A stretch of 64,000 nt of DNA from Heyndrickxia acidicola (GCF_001636425.1 NZ_KV440953.1:3220001-3284000); one strand, 5' to 3'. Shown: positions 1 through 8,818, counted from the stretch's first letter. Notes: generated by a model not told the origin, from the letters alone. Numbers and translations: made by a program.

Positions 1-258
1 CCCCACCTGCAAACCGGTAATCCTGCTCATTTCAGCTGCAACCTTATTGACAGTTCCCGGTCCAACCACAATTTGGAGGGTCTCGTCTTCAATAACACCC
101 ATAACACCTTCTACCGCTTTGATAGCTGCTAGATCCGGTATACTATGGTCCTTCAAATCCAGTCTTATTCTGGTCATACAGTGAGCAATTCTTCGAAGGT
201 TCTCTTTTCCCCCAACATGAAGCAAAATACCTTCTGCTATTTGCTGCTCTTTTTTCAT
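1..258 (-). CDS. murP: PTS sugar transporter EIIB domain, probably N-acetylmuramic acid specific (partial)
   Basis: Only the first 86 codons are in the window; the gene runs off the left edge. The start is the ATG at 256-258, preceded by a GGAGGGGGAG ribosome binding site. The N-terminus is a glucose-family EIIB domain: the AHCMTRIRL segment holds the phosphorylatable cysteine, followed by a VMGVIEDETLQIVVGPG strand region. EIIB takes phosphate from EIIA and passes it to the incoming sugar at the membrane EIIC domain. The gene lies 41 bp downstream of murQ on the same strand, so MurNAc is the likely substrate, giving MurNAc-6-phosphate for MurQ. The assignment to MurP rests on this context, because the EIIC part is not visible. 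Confidence 0.75.
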   Translation of the reverse strand, partial: MKKEQQIAEGILLHVGGKENLRRIAHCMTRIRLDLKDHSIPDLAAIKAVEGVMGVIEDETLQIVVGPGTVNKVAAEMSRITGLQVG

Positions 259-299
259 CTTTCTCCCCCTCCGTCGTTGTTTACTCTGTCATTATTCAC

Positions 300-1187
300 T
301 CAAATCAGTGCTTTTCCAATAAACCCCTTTGATGTACCCAACTTTTCAATCGCTGTTTCATAGCTGCAATCCAAAAGAATCATAAGGATTGCAGCTTTGA
401 CATTATGTTTAGCTTTTATATATGTTTCTTCTGCTCTCTCATAGCTGACATCTGCAGCCTCCATAATAATTCTCTTTGAACGTTCAACCAGCTTCTTATT
501 GGTTGATTGAACATCCACCATTAAGTTTTTATACACTTTACCTATTCCTATCATGGATGCAGTTGAAATCATGTTTAAAACGAGCTTTTGGGCAGTTCCT
601 GCTTTCAGCCTTGTCGATCCAGTCAGCACTTCAGGCCCTGTAACCACTTCAATCGCTACTTCTGCATATTTGCTGATTTCTGATCCTTCATTACAGCTGA
701 TGCTTACCGTTTTAGCTCCTTGTGCTTTTGCATACTTTAATGCCCCTATTACATAAGGAGTTCTGCCGCTTGCTGCAATTCCTATCACCGTATCCCGGTT
801 TGTCAGAGAAATGGCTTCTAAATCCTTTACCCCCATACTTTCATTATCCTCTGCACCCTCAACTGCCTTTGTGAACGCTTTCATTCCTCCCGCTATTAAT
901 CCCTGTACCATTTCTGGATCAGAGCCAAAGGTCGGAGGACATTCTACAGCATCCAATACTCCTATGCGCCCGCTTGTACCGGCACCAAGATAAATCAGTC
1001 TCCCGCCAAATTTAAAAGAAGTTGTGACAAATTCAACCGCCTTTTCAATATTACCAAGTTGCTGGGAAACAGCGGCCGGAACCGTTTGATCTTCCTTATT
1101 CATGGATTCCAGCACTTCACGAATGGACATTTCATCCAGGTTCATTGTGCTTTTATTACGTTTTTCTGTCGTCAGCTTTTCAAGCAT
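300..1187 (-). CDS. murQ: N-acetylmuramic acid 6-phosphate etherase
   Basis: MurQ cleaves the lactyl ether of MurNAc-6-phosphate to give GlcNAc-6-phosphate and D-lactate in cell-wall recycling. The 295-residue protein has family length and a SIS sugar-phosphate fold. YLGAGTSGR lies near residues 66-74 and an IAASGRTPY loop further on. Glu82 (in DAVECPPTF) and Glu113 (in EGAEDN) match the two catalytic glutamates known in E. coli MurQ (83 and 114). The start is supported by AAAGGATG upstream. The gene opens a murQ-murP operon, with the RpiR-type regulator upstream on the same strand behind its own terminator. Two palindromes around the promoter suggest control by that regulator. Confidence 0.95.
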   Translation of the reverse strand: MLEKLTTEKRNKSTMNLDEMSIREVLESMNKEDQTVPAAVSQQLGNIEKAVEFVTTSFKFGGRLIYLGAGTSGRIGVLDAVECPPTFGSDPEMVQGLIAGGMKAFTKAVEGAEDNESMGVKDLEAISLTNRDTVIGIAASGRTPYVIGALKYAKAQGAKTVSISCNEGSEISKYAEVAIEVVTGPEVLTGSTRLKAGTAQKLVLNMISTASMIGIGKVYKNLMVDVQSTNKKLVERSKRIIMEAADVSYERAEETYIKAKHNVKAAILMILLDCSYETAIEKLGTSKGFIGKALI

Positions 1188-1200
1188 ACTATCATCCTTT

Positions 1201-1215
1201 TGAAATTTTATTTCA
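1201..1215. promoter_or_regulatory. Putative MurR/RpiR operator 1
   Basis: The sequence TGAAATTTTATTTCA is a near-perfect palindrome between the -10 element and the murQ start, so it would overlap or just follow the transcription start. A second copy lies upstream of the -35. Binding by the adjacent RpiR-type protein is inferred. Confidence 0.6.
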
Positions 1216-1222
1216 TGATTTT

Positions 1223-1250
1223 ATTTTATAATATCAAAACTTAGCGTCAA
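1223..1250 (-). promoter_or_regulatory. Putative murQ promoter
   Basis: On the minus strand, TTGACG (1245-1250) is followed after 16 bp by TAAAAT (1223-1228). Both fit sigma-A boxes with one mismatch each. The promoter sits between the two operator-like palindromes. Confidence 0.55.
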
Positions 1251-1268
1251 TAATTTTTTTGTTTTTTA

Positions 1269-1283
1269 TGAAATTAAATTTCA
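1269..1283. promoter_or_regulatory. Putative MurR/RpiR operator 2
   Basis: TGAAATTAAATTTCA is a perfect 15-bp palindrome (odd centre) just upstream of the -35 box of murQ, with the same half site TGAAAT as operator 1. The centres are 68 bp apart, so a loop or cooperative repression is possible. Confidence 0.6.
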
Positions 1284-1345
1284 AAAAAGGGTAAAAAGAT
1301 CACTTGCATACCTCTAAAATAGAATCTGACTTGTTACAATCTATT

Positions 1346-1376
1346 AAAAAAAGGTCCATTATAGACCTTTTTTTTA
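1346..1376 (-). terminator. Terminator after the rpiR-type gene
   Basis: On the minus strand an A-rich GGTC stem, a short TATAAT loop, a GACC partner and a T-run form a rho-independent terminator just after the regulator's stop codon. It separates the regulator from the murQ promoter. Confidence 0.8.
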
Positions 1377-1378
1377 TT

Positions 1379-2227
1379 TTATCTTCTTAATCGCACGGCC
1401 TCAGCTCTGGCTTCATGATACTGCTGCAATACATTTTCTCCAAGAATATGAAACAGGCTTATATACAGCGTATCAATAATGTTTAACTGAGCTATCCGTG
1501 AAGATATACTGCCAATTCTGAAATCCTGCTCCACGACGGGAGTGCACAGCCGTATATTCGCTGCTTTATAAAGAGGGGAGCTATCTATGTTCGTTATGGC
1601 AATCACCGTGGCACCTTTTGACTTAGAGAATTGGGCAAGTTCAAGTACATCCTTTGTTTTTCCAGAAGTACTGACTGCTATAAATACATCTTCTTTTGTC
1701 AGGTGCGGGATCAGCGATAATAAGTAATGAAAGTCATGCGCCATGACGGTATGGTAGCCCAGCTTTGTGAATTTATAATGCCCGTCATAAGCGGCAGTCG
1801 CAGATCCTCCAACTCCATGAAAAATGACCCTCTTGGCATATTTTAATACATCAATCGCAGCCACAAGCTCTTTTCTATCCAGAGAAGCCAGAGTTGAATT
1901 AATTGCTGACTTGTTTACATAGGTCACTTTTTGAAAAAGGTCATATGGAGTATCCTTTTTTTGCAAAATAGAAAAATCTGTAATATCAGGTTCGGTCCTG
2001 GTTATCTCCTTAACCAGCTCCAATTTAAATGTTTTAAAGCTTTGGATACCAATGGATTTACAAAATCGGACGATGCTCGCTTCACTAACACCAGACTTAA
2101 CCGATAATTCCCTTGTAGTCATACTGGGAACCAGTTCAGGGTGGCCTAAGACATACTCCCCAATTTTCCTTTCAGCTTCTGAAAGATTATCTAGGTTCTT
2201 TTCAATTCGATTCAATAAAAAGCTCAC
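1379..2227 (-). CDS. MurR/RpiR-family transcriptional regulator
   Basis: This 282-residue protein has the family layout: an N-terminal helix-turn-helix (about residues 1-77, with TTRELSVKSGVSEASIVRFC as the recognition region) and a C-terminal SIS domain (about 120-260, with AVSTSGKTKDV as the phosphosugar-binding loop). Such proteins bind a sugar phosphate and control the matching catabolic operon. Its place directly upstream of murQ and an EIIB gene makes MurNAc-6-phosphate the likely ligand and murQ-murP the likely target. The two TGAAAT-type palindromes at 1201 and 1269 are candidate sites. It has its own terminator, so it is probably transcribed separately. Confidence 0.9.
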   Translation of the reverse strand: MSFLLNRIEKNLDNLSEAERKIGEYVLGHPELVPSMTTRELSVKSGVSEASIVRFCKSIGIQSFKTFKLELVKEITRTEPDITDFSILQKKDTPYDLFQKVTYVNKSAINSTLASLDRKELVAAIDVLKYAKRVIFHGVGGSATAAYDGHYKFTKLGYHTVMAHDFHYLLSLIPHLTKEDVFIAVSTSGKTKDVLELAQFSKSKGATVIAITNIDSSPLYKAANIRLCTPVVEQDFRIGSISSRIAQLNIIDTLYISLFHILGENVLQQYHEARAEAVRLRR

Positions 2228-2426
2228 TATTTTGCCTCCGTCCGCCTGATTGTATGTTTATCATAAGCTAATGCAAAGGATGAGGTCAATGTCGTATGCC
2301 GTTATAAAGCAAGTATACAAGATTGGACAAGCACGCTTTCAGCCACAGTAACAAAACAGCTCGATTTGCCATTAGGTATAACAAGCGGAACTCACCATCA
2401 TGAATTCCGTTGTTTTTCAGGACAAA
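2228..2426. other. Intergenic region without a recognised gene
   Basis: No ORF with a ribosome binding site is seen. It must hold the promoter of the regulator gene. A weak GGAATTC/GAGTTCC pairing near 2390-2410 could end transcription of the small gene to its right. Confidence 0.3.
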
Positions 2427-2600
2427 CTATTCCTCCAGCTTTTTATACAGCACCTTTAATTCTTCCTCAATATCCCTCAGCTGCTTTTCTAAAGGGTGTA
2501 GATTTCCTTTTACAAACTCAAGCTTTTCAAGATCCTGCTGAAGCCTGACATAGTCAGCCTTTAAGTCGTGTATTTTATATTCAATATCCTTCTTCTCCAT
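2427..2600 (-). CDS. SE1832-family small protein
   Basis: A 57-residue, highly charged, helical protein starting MEKKDIEYKIHDLKADYVRL and ending LYKKLEE. The middle holds the pattern DLEKLE...LHPLEKQLRDIEEEL, which I recognise as the SE1832 family of Firmicutes. Heptad-like hydrophobic spacing suggests a coiled coil. Family function is unknown. It is a single gene between the regulator and the divergent LytTR gene. Confidence 0.8.
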   Translation of the reverse strand: MEKKDIEYKIHDLKADYVRLQQDLEKLEFVKGNLHPLEKQLRDIEEELKVLYKKLEE

Positions 2601-2803
2601 TTCTCTTGTCCTCCAATCCTTCTATATCCATTTACTCTACCATATTTTATACTGCTTTCCTTTATTGTTGATGTTTTGTGCATCTCATGTTAATACAAAA
2701 CCTGTTATTTTGCGTGAAAAAACAACAAAGTTTCTGAAAAAGAGACTATACTATTAATTACAGGAAAGGAAAAAAGAGCATTATAGGAGAGTGAAATTTT
2801 AAT

Positions 2804-3454
2804 ATGGATTCTCACACACTCAGCTCTATTATGGAAGCTGTTCATGAGCTTTTGCCCCATGGGGCCTCACTTGCAATCACAGATGAAAAACAATACATTT
2901 GCTATAAGCCGGGCAGTCAAATAGACCTGAAAATTCAGCCTGGCGACTTGATTAAGGAAGGGACAGCCTCCCACAAAGCCCTCTCGTTAAAGCATCGTGT
3001 TGAGGCATATGTTGATAGAGGAATATTTGGTGTTTCCTATTTCGGCATGTCTTTTCCTCTTTTAGATGCATCGGGGCCAAGAGGCTGTGTTACGGTCATT
3101 CTGCGCAAAAAGCCGAACCCGCTTCCTCCCTCGTTTTTAACGGTTAAAACAGAGGACCGCTGGATTCCTGTCCCCATGAATCAAATCATGTTTTTAGAGG
3201 CACTGAGCCGAAAAACAATGATTCATGCAGAAAATGTCAAAGGGAATCACAAGCTTAATTTATCAGAAGTAGAATGGCAGCTTCCAGACCATCTATTTAT
3301 TCGGTGCCACCGCTCTTATATTGTTAACGTAACCTTTATTTCCGAAATTCATCCTGATTCCCATTCCACTTTTGTGCTAATTATGAAAGATGGAACCAGG
3401 ATTCCGGTCAGCCAAAGCTATTCCAGTTATTTCAGAAAGATGCTTTGCTTCTGA
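2804..3454 (+). CDS. LytTR-domain DNA-binding regulator
   Basis: The 216-residue protein ends in a LytTR DNA-binding domain (about residues 105-214). Typical features are the early IPVPMNQIMFLEALSRKT strand region, the HLFIRCHRSYIVNV core and the final IPVSQSYSSYFRKM. The first 100 residues are not a CheY receiver; they look like a small sensory domain (SLAITDEKQYICYKPGSQ, then a GMSFPLLDASGPRGCVTVI strand pair), so the signal may be sensed directly rather than by phosphorelay. It lies 332 bp upstream of a CoA-transferase gene on the same strand and is a good candidate to regulate it. The sensed ligand is unknown. Confidence 0.8.
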   Translation: MDSHTLSSIMEAVHELLPHGASLAITDEKQYICYKPGSQIDLKIQPGDLIKEGTASHKALSLKHRVEAYVDRGIFGVSYFGMSFPLLDASGPRGCVTVILRKKPNPLPPSFLTVKTEDRWIPVPMNQIMFLEALSRKTMIHAENVKGNHKLNLSEVEWQLPDHLFIRCHRSYIVNVTFISEIHPDSHSTFVLIMKDGTRIPVSQSYSSYFRKMLCF

Positions 3455-3644
3455 CTTTTATGTAATAGCTCTTTTCACTTCCAGTCGTTGCTACTCAATC
3501 TTTTTGAGCCTTGTTAAACAGATTATCCAATATTTCCCATTATGGCTCGTGTATGTAATTTGCTGTTTCATGCCTTAATTAAGCCCTTTCATTCCTAAAT
3601 GAAAGAAAATTCTTTTACGTGCTGATAAAATAGGTAAAAGCAAA
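3455..3644. other. Intergenic spacer
   Basis: No gene is seen between the LytTR gene and the repeat at 3645. Any LytTR binding site for the downstream gene should lie here or within the repeat, but I see no convincing pair of direct repeats. Confidence 0.3.
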
Positions 3645-3764
3645 GGCTCTTTTCGTCAATTTGGTGCTATTAGACAAAAAAGAAAATAACAGGATCTGCA
3701 TGGTTGAATAACAAACGCTAAATGGCACAAAGACAATAACGTAACAAATTATACGAGATTAGCC
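3645..3764 (-). repeat. Family A MITE-like repeat, copy 1
   Basis: It starts GGCTCTTTTCGTCAATTTGG and ends TATACGAGATTAGCC. The ends are imperfect inverted repeats of each other. At about 120 bp it is shorter than other copies. It lies only 22 bp before the CoA-transferase start, so it forms part of that gene's leader. Confidence 0.65.
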
Positions 3765-3786
3765 TAAGGGAAAAGGGAGATGGGCC

Positions 3787-5310
3787 ATGACTAGCAATCA
3801 GTTAGACTTAATTGGAGATTCTCATTTAAAAAGCTTAGTAGTTTCCGCTAAAGAAGCAGCTTCGTGGATAAAGAATGGTATGACTCTGGGTCTAAGCGGT
3901 TTTACCAGGGCGGGTGATGCCAAAGCCGTACCATTTGCCTTAGTGGATAGAGCGAAAAGTGAATCGTTGAAGGTAAATATATACACCGGAGCTTCTCTTG
4001 GTTCAAATGTAGATAAGGCAATGGCAGAGGCTGGAATGGTGCATAAACGGATCCCTTTTCAGGCAGATTCCATCATGAGGAAGAAAATTAATGATGGCCA
4101 AATGCTTTTCGTAGATCAGCATCTATCCCACATGGCCGAATCCATACGTGCTAATGTATTAAACAAAATTGACTATGCAATTGTGGAAGCGATTTCAATT
4201 TCGGATGATGGGTTAATCATCCCAACTACGTCTATTGGGAATTCTTCTATTTTTGTAGAAAAGGCGGATCGCATAATTATCGAATTAAATACTGCCCAGC
4301 CTCGAGAGCTTAAAGGAGTCCATGATATTTATGAGCCAGGCGAGCATGGTGAAAGAAAACCTATTTTCCTTACCAGAGTGGAAGACCGTATAGGAAAAAC
4401 CGGTATCCCTTACGATATTAACAGGGTTGCCGGAATTGTCTTTACACACCAAGAGGATTCCCCTTCAACCATTGCCCCGCCTGATAATGAGACTGCTCTT
4501 ATGGCGAATCACCTCCTATCCTTCTTAAGGCAGGAGGTTGCAGCTGGGCGTTTGACAAAGAAACTGGCACCATTGCAGTCGGGAATTGGGACAGTGGCAA
4601 ATGCTGTTCTTTATGGACTGATGAATTCAGAGTTTACAGACCTGGAAATTTATTCAGAGGTCTTGCAGGACGCCGTTTTTGACCTTTTGGATACGGGAAA
4701 GGTCCGCTTTGCTTCAGGCTGCTCCATTACCCTTTCTGAAGCCAAAATGAAAAAGGTTTATTCGAGCTTTCAACTATACAAAGACCGCATTGTGCTGCGG
4801 CCTCAAGAAATATCCAACCATCCTGAAATCATCCGACGTTTAGGATTAATCGCCATTAATACTGCCCTTGAAGCAGATATTTACGGCAATGTGAATTCAA
4901 CTCATGTGCGCGGAACCCATATGATGAATGGGATTGGCGGTTCAGGGGACTTTGCGAGAAACGCCCGCCTGGCTATTTTCGTAACAAAATCAATTGCAAA
5001 GAATGGCCATGTTTCCAGCATTGTTCCATTTGTTTCTCACGTAGATCACACAGAGCATGATGTCGATGTTTTAGTCACTGAATATGGATATGCTGATTTA
5101 AGAGGACTTTCACCTATTGAGCGTGTCCATCTAATTGTTGAGAATTGTGCCCATCCAATGTACAGAAAACCATTAAGGGACTATTTTAATGAAGCAGTCA
5201 TGAATGGCGGGCATACTCCGCATATATTGGAAAAGGCACTTTCATGGCATGTCCATTATGAAAAAAATGGAACGATGGTCCAATCTCAAAATCTTGCTAA
5301 AACGAAATAA
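3787..5310 (+). CDS. Acetyl-CoA hydrolase/CoA-transferase family protein
   Basis: The 507-residue protein has the length of succinyl-CoA:acetate CoA-transferases (AarC/Cat1/ScpC group), class I CoA-transferases that move CoA between acyl groups through a glutamyl thioester. Glu291 in IYSEVLQD matches the catalytic glutamate of AarC. QSGIGTVANAV (about 264-274) and MNGIGGSGDFARNA are the glycine-rich oxyanion and CoA-binding loops. The start has AAAAGGGAGATG upstream. It sits behind the LytTR regulator and ends in its own terminator. Substrates are probably acetyl-CoA or propionyl-CoA with succinate or acetate; the exact pair cannot be read from sequence. Confidence 0.88.
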   Translation: MTSNQLDLIGDSHLKSLVVSAKEAASWIKNGMTLGLSGFTRAGDAKAVPFALVDRAKSESLKVNIYTGASLGSNVDKAMAEAGMVHKRIPFQADSIMRKKINDGQMLFVDQHLSHMAESIRANVLNKIDYAIVEAISISDDGLIIPTTSIGNSSIFVEKADRIIIELNTAQPRELKGVHDIYEPGEHGERKPIFLTRVEDRIGKTGIPYDINRVAGIVFTHQEDSPSTIAPPDNETALMANHLLSFLRQEVAAGRLTKKLAPLQSGIGTVANAVLYGLMNSEFTDLEIYSEVLQDAVFDLLDTGKVRFASGCSITLSEAKMKKVYSSFQLYKDRIVLRPQEISNHPEIIRRLGLIAINTALEADIYGNVNSTHVRGTHMMNGIGGSGDFARNARLAIFVTKSIAKNGHVSSIVPFVSHVDHTEHDVDVLVTEYGYADLRGLSPIERVHLIVENCAHPMYRKPLRDYFNEAVMNGGHTPHILEKALSWHVHYEKNGTMVQSQNLAKTK

Positions 5311-5362
5311 ATGAGTGGTGAAACGAAATCTAAGCCTTTATGAAAAACTTATTCTGTATACT

Positions 5363-5396
5363 GCGCTTCCTTTAAAGAGGCGCTTTTACTATTTTT
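5363..5396 (+). terminator. Terminator after the CoA-transferase gene
   Basis: GCGCTTC, a CTTTAAA loop, GAGGCGC and then TTTTACTATTTTT form a hairpin with a T-rich tail on the plus strand. It overlaps the end of the convergent YbaK gene. Confidence 0.7.
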
Positions 5397-5871
5397 GACT
5401 AATCTCTGCAATAGCAGCGTTTGTCATTTTAGCCAGGTCATCCACTTTTATGAGCAGCTGTATTCCAATTTTACCCCCGCTCACTATTATTTGATCATGA
5501 AACTGAGTTTCTTGATCTATAAAGGTAGGGTAAAGCTTTTTCATCCCAATGGGAGAGCAGCCTCCCCTAATATAACCTGTCAATTTCTGAATGTCCTTTA
5601 CTGGCGCCATTTCAACTTTCTTTTCCCTAGCTGCACTTGCAGCTTTTTTTAAATCCAGTTCTGCCTCAACCGGAATGACAAATACATACGTCTTTTTGCT
5701 GGCCCCTTGTACCACAAGGGTTTTAAAAACAATAGACGGCGGCTTCCCTATTTTATGTGCAACCGAAATGCCATCAATCTTACCATCCTTTACATCATAG
5801 GTGTATGTCTCGTAGAAAATTCCTTCTGCATCTAAAAGACGCATTGCATTGGTTTTGTTTGCAGCCATCAT
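5389..5871 (-). CDS. ybaK: Cys-tRNA(Pro) deacylase, YbaK/EbsC family
   Basis: The 160-residue single-domain protein belongs to the YbaK/EbsC editing family, which hydrolyses Cys mischarged on tRNA(Pro) in trans. Family features are the KPPSIVFKTLVVQG strand with its conserved Lys, the EAELDLKKAA segment, GYIRGGCSPIGMKK (binding loop) and a C-terminal KIGIQLLIKVDDL. MNAMRLL near the N-terminus is typical of the group. The gene is transcribed away from a family A repeat and converges with the CoA-transferase gene. Confidence 0.9.
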   Translation of the reverse strand: MMAANKTNAMRLLDAEGIFYETYTYDVKDGKIDGISVAHKIGKPPSIVFKTLVVQGASKKTYVFVIPVEAELDLKKAASAAREKKVEMAPVKDIQKLTGYIRGGCSPIGMKKLYPTFIDQETQFHDQIIVSGGKIGIQLLIKVDDLAKMTNAAIAEISQK

Positions 5872-5906
5872 TCAATCTCCATTTCTCATTCATTGTTTTT
5901 GTTTAA

Positions 5907-6069
5907 GGTTGTTTTCGAATAGATTGTTGCTTTATGCAAAAGTGTTAAATCCGTAATAAGTGAGGCATCGTGGCATCTTTTCGTCTTCAGTTTTTTGGTT
6001 TTCAATCCTGAACCCTGTGTTTCCTATATTCACTTATAACTAATAGCAACAAAGTTTACGAAAAGAGCC
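5907..6069 (+). repeat. Family A MITE-like repeat, copy 2
   Basis: A full-length copy of about 163 bp. Its left end GGTTGTTTTCGAATAGATTG is the imperfect inverse of the right end CAACAAAGTTTACGAAAAGA followed by GCC. It contains the internal GGCATCTTTTCG shared by other copies. It fills the space between the nucleotidase stop codon and the YbaK gene. Confidence 0.75.
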
Positions 6070-6090
6070 TTGTTTTATAACGCCATACTA

Positions 6091-7665
6091 TTAATAGATA
6101 ACCTTCCAGTTATGATTAACGGAGGCTTTTACAGCTTTTCTTTCTAAAATATAATTAGCGATGAGCTCAGAGACATCCGTTTGAATTTCCTTCACAACAG
6201 GCTTGTCCTTAAACATAAAATATTCCCCGCCGCCACCTGCACGGTAATTATTCATTACTACCTCGTATTCTTTGGTAAAATCGATTGGAGCTCCTTTATA
6301 TTCAAGCTTGACGATACGCTCTCCATGAGGCTTTCGAATATCAATAAGATAATCTATTCCCTCCCACATATCATAATTAAAGTGTTGGGGCTTCGGATCT
6401 GAGAAAGCCGGATTCACTTCAATTTTCTCTCCATTATATTCTTTAAAGTAAGAGGCAGAGCGTTCTAGTGCATCCTTAATATCCTTTCCAGTAATACGAA
6501 GGACCTTTAATGTATTAGGATAAATATAATTCGATACGACATCCCTCATCGTTACGTTTTCCTTGAGTCCCGGCGAGTGATTATCAAATAACGCAGTGCT
6601 GGAGATATCCACACCCGCAGCCTCCATCTGAACGCGGTTAAAAAACTCTATTAATGCGTTGTCCTGTAATCGAATAGACATAGGATCATGAACAACCATA
6701 TCTCCTTCTATTCTTCCAATTGGCAGGTCCAGCCAAGACTGAGTTGAAGTCTCATACTCTTTTACGTTTTCAAGCAAAATTGTATCGGCCTCAGCACCGC
6801 TAACCGAAATCAATTTAGAAATGGACTCTTTTATCACCCATTTCCCCTCTTGTTTTTCTAAAAACAAAGTCACCTTTCCAAGGGCTGCTCCATTGCTGCC
6901 CGGCTGCACGACAGGGACCCCATTTACATGCGAATCTCCTATTAAACGATGCTGGTGGCCCGTGAGCAGAACATCAACGCCTTCAACTTCATAGCAAATC
7001 TGATAGCCCTGGTTTTCACCTGTTATGGTTTCAGTAGGCTCTCCTGATTCAAGGTCTCTTTCAAAACCTCCATGATAGGAAACGATAACAACATCCGCCT
7101 GCTCTTTTTCTTTCAGGTGCTTCACCCATTTTTTTGCCGCCGCAACAGCATCCTCAAAAACCAAGCCTTCAATATGCTCCGGCTGTTCCCAATTTGGAAT
7201 GTAAGGTGTTGTCAGACCTAAAATACCTACTCTTAATCCATTAGAAAATTCCTTAACCAAATAAGGTTTTCCATAATAGGGCTTTTTTGTTTTAGAATCA
7301 AGAATATTCGCTGATATCCACGGGAATGTAGATTCATGTATAGCAGATGATAATAGCTCTTTACCATAATTAAATTCGTGATTTCCAAAAACAGCTGCAT
7401 CATATTGCATCTCATTTGCCAGCATAATCATTGGATTTGGCTTAGCAGGCTCTATTCTCGCAAAATGGTACATTAATGGAGTTCCCTGAATAAGATCGCC
7501 ATTATCCACAAATAACAAATAGGGATTCCTGGTTCTCTCGTTCTTGACAAGACTGGCAATTTTAGCGAGTCCCACATCTGCGGCCTTGTTGGTGCCATAA
7601 TTAATTGGATAGATGTTTCCATGTACATCGCTTGTTTCAAGGATTACTAATTCCATGTTTTCCAT
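6091..7665 (-). CDS. Metallophosphoesterase/5'-nucleotidase (UshA/YunD-like, cytoplasmic)
   Basis: The 524-residue protein has a calcineurin-like phosphoesterase domain (about 1-270) and a C-terminal 5'-nucleotidase domain (about 310-500). Metal-ligand motifs are LETSDVHGN, FVDNGDLIQGT, AAVFGNHEFNYG, VIVSYHGGFERD and LLTGHQHR. The C-terminal domain has the family GGGGEYFMF region. There is no signal peptide, so it is predicted cytoplasmic, unlike UshA. It probably removes phosphate from nucleotides or cyclic nucleotides. It is divergent from the phosphonate-binding protein gene, which fits a role in phosphorus salvage. Confidence 0.87.
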   Translation of the reverse strand: MENMELVILETSDVHGNIYPINYGTNKAADVGLAKIASLVKNERTRNPYLLFVDNGDLIQGTPLMYHFARIEPAKPNPMIMLANEMQYDAAVFGNHEFNYGKELLSSAIHESTFPWISANILDSKTKKPYYGKPYLVKEFSNGLRVGILGLTTPYIPNWEQPEHIEGLVFEDAVAAAKKWVKHLKEKEQADVVIVSYHGGFERDLESGEPTETITGENQGYQICYEVEGVDVLLTGHQHRLIGDSHVNGVPVVQPGSNGAALGKVTLFLEKQEGKWVIKESISKLISVSGAEADTILLENVKEYETSTQSWLDLPIGRIEGDMVVHDPMSIRLQDNALIEFFNRVQMEAAGVDISSTALFDNHSPGLKENVTMRDVVSNYIYPNTLKVLRITGKDIKDALERSASYFKEYNGEKIEVNPAFSDPKPQHFNYDMWEGIDYLIDIRKPHGERIVKLEYKGAPIDFTKEYEVVMNNYRAGGGGEYFMFKDKPVVKEIQTDVSELIANYILERKAVKASVNHNWKVIY

Positions 7666-7881
7666 TTTGCAATCTCCTCTAAAAAATTTGTTTTCTATTT
7701 AAATAGCTTGTCTTTTAACAAAACATATAAGATAAGTATCCTCTTTTGACATTCCTTCCATAAGTGTAAATATTTGATAAACTTTTCATATAATACAGAT
7801 TTTTCATTTCTTTTCTAAATATTATGTTATATGATATTAAAGGAAAGTCAAAAAAATTTTACTACATTTGGGGGTTAATGT

Positions 7882-8805
7882 ATGTTAAAAAAATTTTTTG
7901 CTTTATTCCTGACAATTGGTATTGTCTCTGGCCTGATGGCAGGGTGCGGAACCAGTTCAAGCAGCAGCGGGAGCGACTTAAAAGAACTAAGAATTGGTTT
8001 TGTTCCGTCCCAAAACGCTGAAACACTAGAAGCTCGGGCTAAGCCTTTAGCAGATTTACTTCAAAAAGAATTGGGAATTCCGGTTAAAGTAACAGTAACG
8101 ACCGATTACAATGGTGTAGTAGAAGCCATGGGCTCTAAACAACTGGAACTAGGATTCCTGCCTCCGACAGATTATGTTTTGGCCCATCAAAAGAAATATG
8201 CAAATGTTCTTTTACAGGCTTTGCGTTTTGGCGTTGATCCTAAGACAGGTGCTAACACATCTGATAAAGTTTCCTACTATTATGCTGGTATTTTAGTGAG
8301 AAATGACTCTGGCATTAAATCATTGAATGACCTAAAAGGAAAAACGATAGGCTGGCAATCTCCTACTTCTTCTGCCGGGTATGTATGGCCAGCGGTTGAA
8401 ATGAAAGAAAAAGCTGGAATCGACGCACAGAAAGACGTGAAGAGCGTTGTTTTCCAAGGTCATGATAAAGCTGTACTAGCTGTGCTAAACAAGGATGTGG
8501 ATGCAGCAGCGGTATTTGAGGATGCACGTAATATTGTGAAGGGCGAATATCCAAATGTCTTTAAAGATACTCATTATATTTATCAAACAGCTAAAATACC
8601 AAACGATACAATCAGTATCCGTCCAGACATCTCCAAAAAATGGGCTGATAAAATTGCTAATGCTTTCATAAAAATCGGAAATGATCCAAAAGGACAAAAA
8701 ATCATCGAGTCCATTTATACACATGAAGGCTATCAAAAAGCATCTGATTCTACCTTCGATGTTGTAAGAGATTACAGCGATAAAGTTAAAAACATCGGAA
8801 AATAA
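7882..8805 (+). CDS. phnD: Phosphate/phosphite/phosphonate ABC transporter substrate-binding lipoprotein
   Basis: The 307-residue protein starts with a lipoprotein signal: MLKK, a hydrophobic stretch, then lipobox LMAG with Cys22. The mature part is a PhnD-type periplasmic-binding fold: LRIGFVPSQNAE opens it, followed by ELGFLPPTDYVLAHQK and LKGKTIGWQSPTSSAGY, which line the ligand site in this family. A GGGGG ribosome binding site precedes the ATG. Its transporter partners (phnC, two phnE) lie just downstream on the opposite strand, so this subunit has its own promoter and faces them. Ligand could be a phosphonate, phosphite or an organophosphate. Confidence 0.92.
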   Translation: MLKKFFALFLTIGIVSGLMAGCGTSSSSSGSDLKELRIGFVPSQNAETLEARAKPLADLLQKELGIPVKVTVTTDYNGVVEAMGSKQLELGFLPPTDYVLAHQKKYANVLLQALRFGVDPKTGANTSDKVSYYYAGILVRNDSGIKSLNDLKGKTIGWQSPTSSAGYVWPAVEMKEKAGIDAQKDVKSVVFQGHDKAVLAVLNKDVDAAAVFEDARNIVKGEYPNVFKDTHYIYQTAKIPNDTISIRPDISKKWADKIANAFIKIGNDPKGQKIIESIYTHEGYQKASDSTFDVVRDYSDKVKNIGK

Positions 8806-8818
8806 ACCATTTATCCTC

